A DNA stretch of 64,000 nt. It comes from Paraburkholderia humisilvae. Its GTDB lineage: Bacteria > Pseudomonadota > Gammaproteobacteria > Burkholderiales > Burkholderiaceae. Positions 36,158-45,381 of this stretch are shown one piece after another. The notes under the pieces were generated by a model. The model searched no databases. It was given only the letters and a program-made list of their open reading frames with translations, and was not told the DNA's origin. The position numbers and the translations under genes are program-made. The stretch lies in assembly GCF_902859855.1 (NCBI RefSeq), contig NZ_CADIKH010000011.1:62001-126000 (forward strand), written 5' to 3'. Positions within the stretch are counted from its first letter, which is position 1, and each line of letters opens with the position of its first letter.

Positions 36158-37525
36158 TTACCACTTGGGCGGTTCGATCGATGAGTATTTTTGACTGAAC
36201 AGCGAATGGCTCGTTTGTGATTTCATTTGGCTATACACATTTTCCACTGGCGTATGCTTGTTTTCGCCGACCAAATCGAGCGTCATGTTGGTAACGCTCA
36301 GGAATGGCGTTAGCACGGGGCCTATTACTGGAACATAGGGCATCAGCGTACCAATTAATTTTAGCGATGACTGCGCCATTTTGAATCTATCGTCGCTCGT
36401 CAAGGAGCCTTGGCGACATTTTTCTCGGTAGTCGGAGACCTCCTTGGCAAAGTTCTTGACCGACAGTCCAAGGCCCACGACGTTTGCCGCAGTGAGTGAT
36501 TGCGCCTCGCCGGGAATATTCCAGGCTTTATTGCCTGGCAATTTGAATGTTGTTTCGTTTTCCACCAGATTTTGCAATTGACCATTCAGACTCCTTGCGG
36601 TTTCGGCTAATTCTTTGCAATACGCAAGCTCTCTTTCGCGATGATTGTTGATCCTCGGCATCTCATTGGTTTGCGCCGCGTGTTCCGCCGCAGAGACATT
36701 CGAGGAAGATCGTTCGATTTGCTGCGCATTCTCGTCGATATCCGCCTGCGCTGCCGAGGTTGAAGCGCCGCGCCTCTCGGAAACAAACTCGCGTTCCTTC
36801 TGCTTGTCGGTGCCGACGCGCATGTTATTGACCGTTTTGTCCGAGAGCGCCGAGAACTGATTAGCTTGATCATCGATGTCGGCAATGGCGCTTTCAAGGT
36901 TCGTTTGGCGCTCCTTCATCAGTGCGCCAGTCTTGTCTGGGCTGTCACCGCTTTTACCGACGGCTACTGCATTTGAGTCCAGATTGGACTGGAACGCTTT
37001 GACCTGGCTGTCGATGCTGTCCTTTCTCGACTGCGCATTCTGCGCGAGGAGCATGTAGGCCTCAGAATCCTTGAAAAGCTGTCGATCTATATCTTCCGCA
37101 CCGGTAATTCCATTGTTTTTTCCGCGCCACGCTCTGATATCTTCTACCTGTTCTTGCCACACCTTTGCTACGTCCGTGTCTATTTTGTCCTTGGCGGCCT
37201 GTGCGGCTTCAGCAAGTGCCTTTTGCGTCTCGCTGGGGGACTTATTCCAGGCGGTCTGGCTATCCGTCTTTGTACCCGAAGGGCCTGCTGAATGAGCTTC
37301 CAATGCAGCAGCACGAATGTTGAGTCGATGTGCCGTTGGTGGGCGGTAGGCTTTTACGAGGGCAGTACCCACGCCGGTCGGCTTGTGGTCACCACCTGAT
37401 TGCCCGGATGGTCGCTTTGTGCGTCCTTGTGCCGCTGGGTTCCCCGATGGGTGGTCGCGATCATCATCTTCAACGTCATTAAATTGTGCGGAATTTCCAT
37501 TTGTGGTGTTCAGATTGGTTTGCAT
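36158..37525 (-). CDS. Unrecognised helical protein, possible secreted effector
   Basis: 455 residues, no recognised family and no signal peptide. The N-terminal 60 residues are Asn/Ser/Gly/Asp-rich and disordered, as in type III secreted proteins. Residues 95-300 are mostly helical and coiled-coil-like with many Asp, Gln, Lys and Ala. A hydrophobic Pro-rich segment lies at about 388-418 (LIGTLMPYVPVIGPVLTPFL), then a Ser-rich tail. The coding DNA is visibly AT-richer than its neighbours, suggesting transfer. The ATG 37525 has no ribosome site, but a 34-codon frame with a strong one overlaps it. No secretion genes are nearby. Confidence 0.7.
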   Translation of the reverse strand: MQTNLNTTNGNSAQFNDVEDDDRDHPSGNPAAQGRTKRPSGQSGGDHKPTGVGTALVKAYRPPTAHRLNIRAAALEAHSAGPSGTKTDSQTAWNKSPSETQKALAEAAQAAKDKIDTDVAKVWQEQVEDIRAWRGKNNGITGAEDIDRQLFKDSEAYMLLAQNAQSRKDSIDSQVKAFQSNLDSNAVAVGKSGDSPDKTGALMKERQTNLESAIADIDDQANQFSALSDKTVNNMRVGTDKQKEREFVSERRGASTSAAQADIDENAQQIERSSSNVSAAEHAAQTNEMPRINNHRERELAYCKELAETARSLNGQLQNLVENETTFKLPGNKAWNIPGEAQSLTAANVVGLGLSVKNFAKEVSDYREKCRQGSLTSDDRFKMAQSSLKLIGTLMPYVPVIGPVLTPFLSVTNMTLDLVGENKHTPVENVYSQMKSQTSHSLFSQKYSSIEPPKW

Positions 37526-37583
37526 ATCTAATTAATTGATCATTGTCAGAAAATCGAATAGAACCGTTGCGAGATCTATTCAT
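37479..37583 (-). CDS. Possible leader peptide overlapping the helical protein gene
   Basis: 34 codons. The ATG at 37583 has a strong ribosome site (AGGAGG, 7 bases upstream), whereas the following long gene has none. The frame is shifted by one and ends 47 bases inside the long gene, so translation of the leader could open the downstream start. Alternatively, the true N-terminus of the long protein begins here and a one-base sequence error or frameshift separates them. The peptide is polar with no known family. Confidence 0.35.
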   Translation of the reverse strand: MNRSRNGSIRFSDNDQLIRYANQSEHHKWKFRTI

Positions 37584-37750
37584 GCGGTCGCCTCCTGGTT
37601 GGAAGCAGTCCAAATTAAACGCGCAAATACCTTGCCCCGGTCATGAATGTGCATGCTCGTTGCATAACATGATGACGGGTACTCGTTGGCAGCGCAGCAG
37701 ACCGGGTCGCAGTTGCTACGCCGCAAGACCCGCGTGCGGGCAGTACAGGG

Positions 37751-38290
37751 TTAGGTGTGGTCGATGCGGCTCTGTGTCTGGGGACGCGCCGTTTCAAGCT
37801 GCCGCTCGATCGACTGACGTAGCTCCGGTCGCCAGCCCGCGCTGAGCAGCGTTTCGGTTAACAGAAATAATGGCCCGATCATCAGGCCGACCAGGTCGTC
37901 GACGAAGGCCGGCTTCCGATGTTCGAAAGCCGCATGCCCGAAGAACTGGACGATCCAGCCGATGACGAACAGGCCTACGCCCGTTGCGAGCCAGACGAGT
38001 GTGGATTGCGCGGCAAACCATTGACCCAGCGCAATGCATAACACGGACACCAGCGCCATCATGATGCCCAGTGCGGTGTCGAGCACGATGTAGTAAATCG
38101 TGCTGCCGATGAACAACACCCACGCCGGCGACACGTGGAACGGCAGCGTGCCGAGCGTCGACGCGGGGCGACCGAGGAGCACGCTCAACGCGAGCACGAT
38201 CATCGGGATACCCACGAAATGCGTCGTGACGTTGCGCCGGTCACGATGGTAGGCCGCATAGCCCGCAAGCTGTTCGGTCAGCGTTTTCAT
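37751..38290 (-). CDS. Mpo1-like/DUF962 membrane protein
   Basis: 179 residues with four hydrophobic segments. The N-terminal HRDRRNVTTHFVGIPMIVLA and the HAAFEHRKPAFVDD stretch give the conserved histidines of the Mpo1/YGL010w family, iron-dependent dioxygenases of 2-hydroxy fatty acids in yeast. Bacterial members are uncharacterised. ATG 38290 begins the family sequence. Confidence 0.85.
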   Translation of the reverse strand: MKTLTEQLAGYAAYHRDRRNVTTHFVGIPMIVLALSVLLGRPASTLGTLPFHVSPAWVLFIGSTIYYIVLDTALGIMMALVSVLCIALGQWFAAQSTLVWLATGVGLFVIGWIVQFFGHAAFEHRKPAFVDDLVGLMIGPLFLLTETLLSAGWRPELRQSIERQLETARPQTQSRIDHT

Positions 38291-38336
38291 GTTGTGTCTC
38301 CCCGTTAATGCGCATTGCGGCTCAGGAGGCGCTCCG

Positions 38337-38594
38337 TTAGAACGGATTGTCGACAACTCCCGGCCTGGCGTCAGGTTCATCCCGGATCCGCTCGGGCAGA
38401 TCCGCTTGCGCCTGCAATGCGGCCACGACATTGTCTACCGCCTGCTTGAGTGCCAACGCCGCATTCAGGCCACGTTTGTCCTTCGGCAGTTCAAGCGTGC
38501 CGTTGATGACCACGCGCGTCGCACCGTTTGTCACGGTTAGCGCATCGCCCTGAATGTTGAGCACGTCCGAGTCGTTCGAATATGCGTTAAACAC
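38337..38594 (-). CDS. Small hypothetical protein
   Basis: 85 residues; GTG start at 38594 with GAAAG just upstream, overlapping the stop of the nuclease gene by 8 bases. The central part (DALTVTNGATRVVINGTLELPKD) is a likely beta-rich segment followed by a helix (ALALKQAVDNVVAALQAQ). I do not recognise the family. Overlap with the nuclease suggests one operon. Confidence 0.6.
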   Translation of the reverse strand: MFNAYSNDSDVLNIQGDALTVTNGATRVVINGTLELPKDKRGLNAALALKQAVDNVVAALQAQADLPERIRDEPDARPGVVDNPF

Positions 38595-39336
38595 CTTTCA
38601 GCCCTCCCGGCCGCTCGTCTTTTACGCTTTCCGGAATGCCCGGAAAACGGATGCCGCTGGCCGATTCGAGTTCATGCACTGTTTCGATGTTGTAGCGGTT
38701 CGTCGCGACATTGTCCACGACGACAGCGAATGCGAGCCGCTTTGACGGGACATAAACCACCTTGAACAACCGGGTTGGAACGAACACGTGGGTCGGCCCT
38801 ATGGTCTGCAACTGCTGGCCGACGAACATCGGACCGGTGATGACATAGGTGTCGTCGTATTTCAGCGCGAGCTTGCGCACCGCGCTTTCGATACGGGCCC
38901 ACAAGCGCTCGTTGTTCTCGCGATTCTGCGGAATGATGTTTGCGAGCGAGAACGACTCCGCCATTGCCCCTTCATTCCAGCGGTTGCCGGCGGGGCTCAT
39001 ATGGCCGCGGTCAAAGCCGCTGCGCTTGTAGTCCGCAAGCGTGGCGCCTTCGCCCGCCGGCAGCCGCGACTCTTCGAAGAACCGGTTCGTGCGCGTCATG
39101 TCTTTGGCGGCTTCGATATGCTCGCGCGTCAGATGCTCGGCGGACCACAGCGGGCCGTGCGTTGTGCCGGAATGCAGGACCGCGAAATCCGCATAACACA
39201 GCATCCGCGTCTTCGGCGCCATTTTCGTGTTGGTCAACACGGGCCATTGGCCACCGGGGGTGAATTCGGTGCAGGACGACGCAGCCGCCACGTGTGTTGC
39301 CACAGCGGTCAGTAGGCAGAGAAACCACTTCTTCAT
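38587..39336 (-). CDS. Secreted DNA/RNA non-specific endonuclease
   Basis: 249 residues with a signal peptide (MKKWFLCLLTAVATHVAAAS). The His-Asn metal nuclease motif DRGHMSPAGN, with catalytic His, and the NIIPQNRENNERLWARIE metal-ligand Asn region are intact. It cuts DNA and RNA in the periplasm or outside the cell. ATG 39336 puts the signal at the N-terminus. Length is normal for the NucA/EndA type. Confidence 0.92.
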   Translation of the reverse strand: MKKWFLCLLTAVATHVAAASSCTEFTPGGQWPVLTNTKMAPKTRMLCYADFAVLHSGTTHGPLWSAEHLTREHIEAAKDMTRTNRFFEESRLPAGEGATLADYKRSGFDRGHMSPAGNRWNEGAMAESFSLANIIPQNRENNERLWARIESAVRKLALKYDDTYVITGPMFVGQQLQTIGPTHVFVPTRLFKVVYVPSKRLAFAVVVDNVATNRYNIETVHELESASGIRFPGIPESVKDERPGGLKGV

Positions 39337-39539
39337 AAATCGGTTGCGGACGGGGCGGGAAGTAAAGAGGATTGGCAGGAACGGCAGGGTGCGCAAGTAT
39401 AGCGTCGCATGAGGCGTTGGGAGAGCATGATTGCGCCGCAGCAATTCGTTGCGGGCACGCGGCAACGCTGCTTGATGATTCAGCGAGCCTAGGGGCATGA
39501 ACACCCGAGCGCCCGCTTACGCAAACGAGGGAGAAGAAA

Positions 39540-39896
39540 ATGGCACTACAAAATTATGCGGGCGGCTGCCATTGCGGCGCGTTGCGCTTCACCGTGGATC
39601 TCGATCTGGACCAGACCATCTCGTGCAACTGCTCGATCTGCAGGAAGCGCGGCCTGATCCTCGCATTCGCGCAGGTCGATCGTTTTCACCTGAAGGCGGA
39701 GGAAGGCGCGACGCAGGCGTATCTGTTCAACAAGCACGTGATCAGGCATCAGTTCTGCCGCGTGTGCGGCGTGGAGGCCTTTTCATATGGTGCGATGCCA
39801 GATGGCACGCCGATGGTGGCGGTCAATGCGCGATGTCTGGACAACGTGGATCCCACAGCGTTGACACCGACCCTGTACGACGGCGCAAGCCACTAG
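39540..39896 (+). CDS. GFA-family (CENP-V fold) zinc protein
   Basis: 118 residues with all zinc ligands: Cys10 and Cys12 (CHC), Cys29, Cys31 and Cys34 (CNCSIC), Cys73 and Cys76 (CRVC). The family is named for glutathione-dependent formaldehyde-activating enzyme, but most small members have no proven function. It stands alone. Confidence 0.9.
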   Translation: MALQNYAGGCHCGALRFTVDLDLDQTISCNCSICRKRGLILAFAQVDRFHLKAEEGATQAYLFNKHVIRHQFCRVCGVEAFSYGAMPDGTPMVAVNARCLDNVDPTALTPTLYDGASH

Positions 39897-39968
39897 TGCG
39901 CGAAGCGCACCAGGCCTGGCAACCGTCGGGAGCGTGGCGCTGGCAGGACGATCGGCCCGGAGCGCTCG

Positions 39969-40328
39969 TCAACGTCCAAAGATACCGTGTTCCGCTTTTA
40001 CCGGCTGGCGATCGACCGCTTGCAGGCGCCAGAATCCGTTCATCGGCGAGTGCGTGCTTTCCGACTCCCAGGCTGCACAACCTTGCGACGAACTGACACG
40101 TTGCCTGCGATCAATGTGCAATCCCTGCAATGTACAAAGGGGCGCGGCGGCACTCGGCGCACACAACGTCGTGACCCCGTCCTGATCGTGCAATTCTCCC
40201 CAAGGGGGCAGAAAAACGCCTTCGTGTGCTTCTCTGGACCAGCAACCTTGCTCAGTGTCGAGCCACAACACCGCATAGTCGTGATTGACGGTCGGATCCG
40301 AACCGTTGATAAGAATGGTCAGCCGCAT
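39969..40328 (-). CDS. DUF3564-like hypothetical protein
   Basis: 119 residues. From memory the pattern of the first half (LTILINGSDP, HDYAVLWLDTEQGCWSREAH, LPPWGEL, TTLCAP) fits the Burkholderia-specific DUF3564 family. No function is known. An imperfect purine-rich ribosome site (GGAACGGAA) precedes the ATG. I cannot verify the family without a search. Confidence 0.55.
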   Translation of the reverse strand: MRLTILINGSDPTVNHDYAVLWLDTEQGCWSREAHEGVFLPPWGELHDQDGVTTLCAPSAAAPLCTLQGLHIDRRQRVSSSQGCAAWESESTHSPMNGFWRLQAVDRQPVKAEHGIFGR

Positions 40329-40556
40329 TTCCGTTCCATTGCAAAGAGCCCGTGCGCCTAAGACAGTCTATGTCGGGCGAGGCGTTATGCAAGCCAAACG
40401 ACTATCAGCGGGATTAAAAAACACAATTGGGAACGCATCAGCTAACTTCTAGATTAAAGGCACGGCTCAGGCGCGCGCGTCCGGCCGGAGTCGTTCGCGA
40501 CTGTGCTCGTCCCCAACGCGCGTTCCCCACAATACAAGACATGCATGGAGGCTCAG

Positions 40557-40979
40557 ATGACGCAACTGAAGGGATCCCGAACAGAAGAAAATCTGAAGGC
40601 CGCATTCGCCGGCGAATCGCAAGCCAATCGGCGTTACCTGTATTTCGCAGCCAAAGCCGACGTCGAAGGCCAGAATGACGTGGCCGCCCTGTTCCGCTCG
40701 ACTGCCGAGGGAGAGACGGGGCATGCGCATGGTCACCTCGAGTATCTGGAGGCGTCGGGCGACCCTGCCACGGGTCTGCCCTTTGGTCCGTCGCGCCTGA
40801 ATCTGGAAGCCGCGATCGCAGGCGAAACGCACGAATATACGGACATGTATCCGGGCATGGCGAAAACGGCGCGTGACGAGGGCTTTGACGAAATCGCCAA
40901 CTGGTTCGAAACACTAGCCAAGGCTGAGCGCAGCCACGCGAACCGCTATTCGAAGGCGCTTGAATCGCTGGTGGATTGA
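40557..40979 (+). CDS. Rubrerythrin (without rubredoxin domain)
   Basis: 140-residue ferritin-like diiron protein. The iron-ligand ExxH pairs are EGETGHAHG and [10 protein letters not shown], with further Glu in [12 protein letters not shown] and [13 protein letters not shown]. There is no C-terminal CxxC rubredoxin domain, so electrons must come from a partner. ATG 40557 has GGAGG upstream. First of three co-directional genes with an Fe-S oxidoreductase and a DUF3501 protein, probably a peroxide-defence unit. Confidence 0.92.
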   Translation: MTQLKGSRTEENLKAAFAGESQANRRYLYFAAKADVEGQNDVAALFRSTAEGETGHAHGHLEYLEASGDPATGLPFGPSRLNLEAAIAGETHEYTDMYPGMAKTARDEGFDEIANWFETLAKAERSHANRYSKALESLVD

Positions 40980-41149
40980 CGACGCGAAGGCCGGCGCTGC
41001 CACTCGATGCCGTCTCGCGACGGCGTGCCGCGAACATCGCGCGAGAACCTGCGGTGGAGTTCCGCAGGTTCCCGCGCGGCTTTGCGTGCAATTTTGCCCG
41101 TAGACCGGCGCGCCGCATACACAAGAACGATGCAAAGGAGACTGACGTC

Positions 41150-42487
41150 ATGCCCCACAAGGAAGGCAGTCTCGAAGCGCCCACCCGGCACGCGCTCGAC
41201 TGGCGGTCCGATAGCTTCTACGACGAGAGCGCGATCGAAAAAGAACTGGCGCGCGTCTTCGATATTTGCGCGGGCTGCCGCCGATGCGTGTCGCTGTGCG
41301 GTGCATTCCCGACCCTGTTTGATCTCGTCGACGAAACCGACACCGGCGAGGCGCACGACGTGGATAAAGCGCATTTCGGCAAGGTAGTCGACCAATGCTA
41401 TCTGTGCGACCTCTGCTACATGACGAAATGCCCCTATGTGCCGCCACATCCGTGGAATGTCGACTTTCCGCATCTGATGCTGCGCGCCAAGGCCGCGAGC
41501 TACAAGCGCGGTGAGGCGAAGCTGCGCGACCGGTTTCTGTCGAACACGGATGGGCTGGGCCATCTCGCCGGTATTCCGGTCGTCACGCAAACCGTCAACG
41601 CGGTGAATCATACGGTCGCCGCACGCGGCCTGATGGAAAAGACGCTTGGCGTCGACAAGGACGCGTGGTTGCCGTCGTTCGCGCCGCGAAAATTTCGCAG
41701 CGCAGCGAAACCGTCGCCGCAGACTCCGATACGCGACGGCGAACGCACACCCGGCAAAGTCGCGATTTATTCGACCTGCTATGTTAACTTCAACGAACCA
41801 GGCATTGGTCACGATCTGCTCGCCGTGCTCGCGCACAACGGCATCCCGTACGAACTGGTGACTAGCGAAGCTTGCTGCGGCATGCCATTGCTCGAACAAG
41901 GCAACCTTGAAGGAGTCGCGCAGAAGAAGGAGAAAAATCTGCCGGTGCTCGCGAAATACGCGCGTAACGGTTACGCGATCATGGGCGCGATTCCGAGTTG
42001 CGTGATGATGTACAAACATGAACTGCCGCTGATGTTCCCCGACGATCCCGACGTGCGCGCGGTCAGTGAAGCGTTCTGGGACCCGTTTGAGTACTTCGTG
42101 TCGCGGCACCGCGACGGCCTGTTGAAGACCGACTTCAATACGCCGCTTGGCAAGGTCTCGTATCACGTGCCGTGTCATGCAAGGGTGCAGAACATCGGCC
42201 GCAAGACTTCCGAAACGCTTGCGCTGGTGCCGGATACGCAAGTAACCGTAGTCGAGCGCTGCTCGGGCCATGCAGGCACATTCGGCGTGAAAAAGGAGTT
42301 CCATCAGACCGCGATGAAAATCGGCACGCCGGTCTTCAAGGCAATGGCGCAGCCGCAACCCGACTACATCTCGTCGGACTGCCAGCTCGCCGGTCACCAT
42401 ATCGAACAGGGGTTCGACGCAAACGGCTTGCCGAAGGCACAACTTGCGCATCCGCTGACGCTGCTGCGCAAAGCCTACGGTGTCTGA
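41150..42487 (+). CDS. Fe-S oxidoreductase (GlpC/HdrD-like, two 4Fe-4S and CCG domains)
   Basis: 445 residues. Two ferredoxin-type clusters: Cys40, 43, 46, 50 and Cys83, 86, 89, 94. Cys-rich CCG-type motifs follow (SEACCGMP, VPCHARVQNIG, ERCSGHAGTFG). It likely passes electrons between a quinone or flavin donor and the rubrerythrin encoded just upstream. ATG 41150 has AAAGGAG upstream; the open frame before it is not family-like. The downstream gene starts 25 bases later. Confidence 0.9.
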   Translation: MPHKEGSLEAPTRHALDWRSDSFYDESAIEKELARVFDICAGCRRCVSLCGAFPTLFDLVDETDTGEAHDVDKAHFGKVVDQCYLCDLCYMTKCPYVPPHPWNVDFPHLMLRAKAASYKRGEAKLRDRFLSNTDGLGHLAGIPVVTQTVNAVNHTVAARGLMEKTLGVDKDAWLPSFAPRKFRSAAKPSPQTPIRDGERTPGKVAIYSTCYVNFNEPGIGHDLLAVLAHNGIPYELVTSEACCGMPLLEQGNLEGVAQKKEKNLPVLAKYARNGYAIMGAIPSCVMMYKHELPLMFPDDPDVRAVSEAFWDPFEYFVSRHRDGLLKTDFNTPLGKVSYHVPCHARVQNIGRKTSETLALVPDTQVTVVERCSGHAGTFGVKKEFHQTAMKIGTPVFKAMAQPQPDYISSDCQLAGHHIEQGFDANGLPKAQLAHPLTLLRKAYGV

Positions 42488-42512
42488 CATTCATACTTCG
42501 CGAGGACATCCG

Positions 42513-43094
42513 ATGACGATCGCAAGGAATTCCCTGTTATCGCTCGAAAACTATTCAAAGTCGCGCACGACGATGCGCAATCGCGTGATCGAGCACAAGA
42601 AGCATCGCACGGTGAAGCTTGGCAACCACCTCACCTTTCTGTTCGAAGATGAGTTGACGATCCGTTACCAGATCCAGGAAATGCTGCACATCGAGAAGAT
42701 TTTCGACGAAGAGGGCATTCAGGGCGAGCTCGAAGCGTATCTGCCGCTCGTACCCGATGGCAGCAATCTGAAGGCGACCATGCAGCTCGAATACGAAAAC
42801 GAGGTCGAACGCCGTGCCGCGCTCGCGCGGCTGATTGGCATCGAAGACCGGGTGTTCGTCCAGGTCGAAGGCGAAGCGCCGGTGTACGCAGTCGCCGACG
42901 AAGACCTCGACCGTGAGAACAACGAAAAGACTTCCGCCGTGCACTTCGTGCGTTTCGAGCTCACACCGGAAATGAAGGCGCGCTTGCGCGACGGCGCGGC
43001 ACTACGAATCGGCTGCGATCACCCGAACTACCCGAACCCCGTGCAGACGATCGACGGGAACGTACGCGCGTCGCTGCTCAACGACTTGCGTTGA
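42513..43094 (+). CDS. DUF3501 family protein
   Basis: 193 residues. The conserved block RNRVIEHKKHRTVKLGNHLTFLFEDELTIRYQIQEML (positions about 23-60) fits DUF3501. Members occur with rubrerythrin and the Fe-S oxidoreductase, as here, but biochemical function is unknown. ATG 42513 has GAGGA upstream. Acidic, no membrane segments. Confidence 0.88.
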   Translation: MTIARNSLLSLENYSKSRTTMRNRVIEHKKHRTVKLGNHLTFLFEDELTIRYQIQEMLHIEKIFDEEGIQGELEAYLPLVPDGSNLKATMQLEYENEVERRAALARLIGIEDRVFVQVEGEAPVYAVADEDLDRENNEKTSAVHFVRFELTPEMKARLRDGAALRIGCDHPNYPNPVQTIDGNVRASLLNDLR

Positions 43095-43107
43095 GCTGTC
43101 CGTAGCG

Positions 43108-43569
43108 TCAGAGCGCCTTGCGATAGACGATGAAACCCGAACGTTCGGCCACACCATCGTAAAGGCGCATCGCGGTCGTGTTGGTCTCGTGCGTGGTCCA
43201 GTAGACGCGTTCCGCACGGGCAGCGCGCGCCTCCTCGTACACGCGTTCGATCAGCGCACGGCCGACCCCTTTGCCGCGCTCCGACTCGGCCGTGAAGAGG
43301 TCCTGCAGATAGCACGTCGGCCCGGCCATCGTCGTGTGGCGGTGATACAGGTAGTGCACGAGGCCCACCAGCGTGCCGTCGCGCTCCGCGACGAGCGCAT
43401 GCATCGGCTCGAGGCCATCGAAGAAGCGCGCCCACGTCAATTGCGTGACTTCATGCGGCACGGCGGTCGGGCCGGTACGCTCGTAAAAGCGGTTGTAGCC
43501 TTTCCACAGCGTTAGCCACGCGTCGAAATCCGTGGGTTTCACGGGCCGAATCTGGATCGCGCCAGTCAT
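43108..43569 (-). CDS. GNAT-family N-acetyltransferase
   Basis: 153 residues with the GNAT fold: acetyl-CoA loop ESERGKGVGRALIERVYEEARA and the C-terminal ETNTTAMRLYDGVAERSGFIVYRK. N-terminal IQIRPVKPTDFDAWLTLWKGY is typical. Substrate unknown. It is convergent with the DUF3501 gene. Confidence 0.9.
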   Translation of the reverse strand: MTGAIQIRPVKPTDFDAWLTLWKGYNRFYERTGPTAVPHEVTQLTWARFFDGLEPMHALVAERDGTLVGLVHYLYHRHTTMAGPTCYLQDLFTAESERGKGVGRALIERVYEEARAARAERVYWTTHETNTTAMRLYDGVAERSGFIVYRKAL

Positions 43570-43702
43570 GACTTGTCTCCTTATGCGTGAAGGTTCGATG
43601 GCCGACCAGCATAAGGCATTTCAACGCGTAAAAGTACGCCCGTGCTTCCAGCATGCGTGCGGCGGGAGATGCGTTGTCGCGGCGCTTTGAGCGTGTGCTC
43701 GA

Positions 43703-43900
43703 TCAACCCGGCGACGAAAGGCGCAGCGTTTCGCGCACTCTTTTGGCGGCGAGAAGCGGCATGTAATCGAGGATGCGACCGTCGGCCTTGTATTCCGCCA
43801 GCGTATCGGAGTACAGCTTCGAGACGGTTTCGGGAGGGGTGTTGGTTTCAGCGGCAATAGCCTTTACAACTTCATCGGCGTTGGGCTGAGGCTGGGCCAT
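43703..43900 (-). CDS. DUF3562 small protein
   Basis: 65 residues. A helical domain with PNADEVVKAIAAETNTPPETV and YADTLAEYK-like spacing fits the Burkholderia DUF3562 family; its function is unknown. ATG 43900 has a GGAG site 8 bases upstream. Stands alone. Confidence 0.8.
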   Translation of the reverse strand: MAQPQPNADEVVKAIAAETNTPPETVSKLYSDTLAEYKADGRILDYMPLLAAKRVRETLRLSSPG

Positions 43901-44204
43901 GAATGTCTCCGTTGTGGCGGTCATTAGAAGGAAGGAACACGAGAAATCCCATTACAGGTCGGCCCGAGCCTGCTTGCCAATTGAATCCAGCTATCACCCT
44001 TTCTGCCGATCGCGTGGTGAAGGCGGGACGCGGGTTACCGCAAAATCGTATCGAGCCGGCATCAAATCGGCTGCTGTGGATAGGGCCGCAATGCGGCGCC
44101 GCGGCATGGCAAATGAAAGTGAAAAGACAGTGAATCGATAAACACTGCGACGCGTGTTCGTGTACGATCCCACACCAAAATCTTCACAACAAACGGAGAC
44201 CGAA
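43901..44204. other. Gene-free stretch between DUF3562 and MetX-like genes
   Basis: About 300 bases between divergent genes. It must hold both promoters; I see no clear -35/-10 pair, repeat or RNA gene. Confidence 0.4.
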
Positions 44205-45287
44205 GTGTTTCGATCGTTCGCGACGCGAGCTGTCGTGCTCGCTGCCCTCTCGCTTGCTGGCCATGCCTACGCCGCGACTTCGCCCGGTGCCGCGATCCCC
44301 GAACGGGCGGCCGATTTTATTGAACACGACTTCCACTTCTCGGACGGCACGCTCCTGCCGGAAGTCCGCATTCACTACGTGACGCTCGGCACGCCGCAGC
44401 GTGACGCGCACGGCGACGTGACCAACGCAGTGCTGCTGATGCATGGCACAACCGGCACCGGCAAAGCGTATCTGACGCCGCTGATGCGCAGGGAGTTGTT
44501 TGCGCCCGGCGAGCCGCTCGATGCGAGCCGCTATTTGATCGTGATTCCGGACGGTCTCGGCCGTGGCGGATCGAGCAAACCCAGCGACGGGATGCGGACG
44601 AACTTCCCGCATTACGGGTACGGCGATGTGGTAGAGGCGAACCATCGGCTGCTCGTCGAGGGTCTGAAGGTCCGGCATTTGCGGCTCGTGCTCGGCACGT
44701 CGATGGGCGGCATGCAGACGTGGATGTGGGGCGAGCGCTATCCGGGCATGGCCGACGCGCTGATGCCGATCGCGAGCCAGCCGATCGGGATGGCAGGCCG
44801 CAACTGGCTGTGGCGGGAGATGATTGTCGGCGCGATCCGCAACGATCCGGGCTGGCAGGGCGGCGCGTACACGACCGAGCCCACCGAATGGACGCGCGTG
44901 ATGCCGATCTTTACGCTGATGACGAACAACCCCGCGCGTCTCCAGTCCGCGGCGCCGGACCGCGCGTCGGCCACGCACAGCTATGACACGCTGGTGGCCG
45001 ACGCCGGGAAAACCGACGCGAACGATGCACTGTACTGGTTCGAATCGTCATGGGACTACAATCCCGCGCCGGAGTTGTCGAAAATCCGCGGGCGGCTCTT
45101 CGCGGTCAATTTCGCCGACGACCTGATCAATGCGACCGACCTCGGCGTGATGCAGAAGCTGGTCGGCGAAGTGCCGGATGGCCGCTTCGTCGAGATGCAG
45201 GAGACCGCACAGTCGTATGGGCATCAGACGCTCGCCCATCCCGAAGTGTGGAAGCCGTACCTCGAGCAGCTGATGAACGGCAGCTGA
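44205..45287 (+). CDS. MetX-like alpha/beta hydrolase, secreted
   Basis: 360 residues with a signal peptide (VVLAALSLAGHAYAATS). An alpha/beta-hydrolase fold of the homoserine O-acetyltransferase type follows; the nucleophile Ser sits in LGTSMGGMQ and the terminal His in SYGHQTLAH. A signal peptide is unusual for true MetX, so a secreted hydrolase of unknown substrate is more likely. Start GTG 44205 has GGAG 8 bases upstream; an upstream ATG at 44154 has none. Confidence 0.85.
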   Translation: MFRSFATRAVVLAALSLAGHAYAATSPGAAIPERAADFIEHDFHFSDGTLLPEVRIHYVTLGTPQRDAHGDVTNAVLLMHGTTGTGKAYLTPLMRRELFAPGEPLDASRYLIVIPDGLGRGGSSKPSDGMRTNFPHYGYGDVVEANHRLLVEGLKVRHLRLVLGTSMGGMQTWMWGERYPGMADALMPIASQPIGMAGRNWLWREMIVGAIRNDPGWQGGAYTTEPTEWTRVMPIFTLMTNNPARLQSAAPDRASATHSYDTLVADAGKTDANDALYWFESSWDYNPAPELSKIRGRLFAVNFADDLINATDLGVMQKLVGEVPDGRFVEMQETAQSYGHQTLAHPEVWKPYLEQLMNGS

Positions 45288-45381
45288 CGGCTACTGTTAC
45301 GTCGGGCTTTCGTGGCAGGTGCGAAATGCGATAATTGCCGTTTCGCACGCCGCGAAGCCCGCCCGAGCCCGGAGAATGATT

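Noticed and set aside
40946..42490. 514-codon minus-strand frame opposite the Fe-S oxidoreductase gene
   Set aside because: Antisense shadow; the plus-strand frame has eight correctly spaced cluster cysteines.
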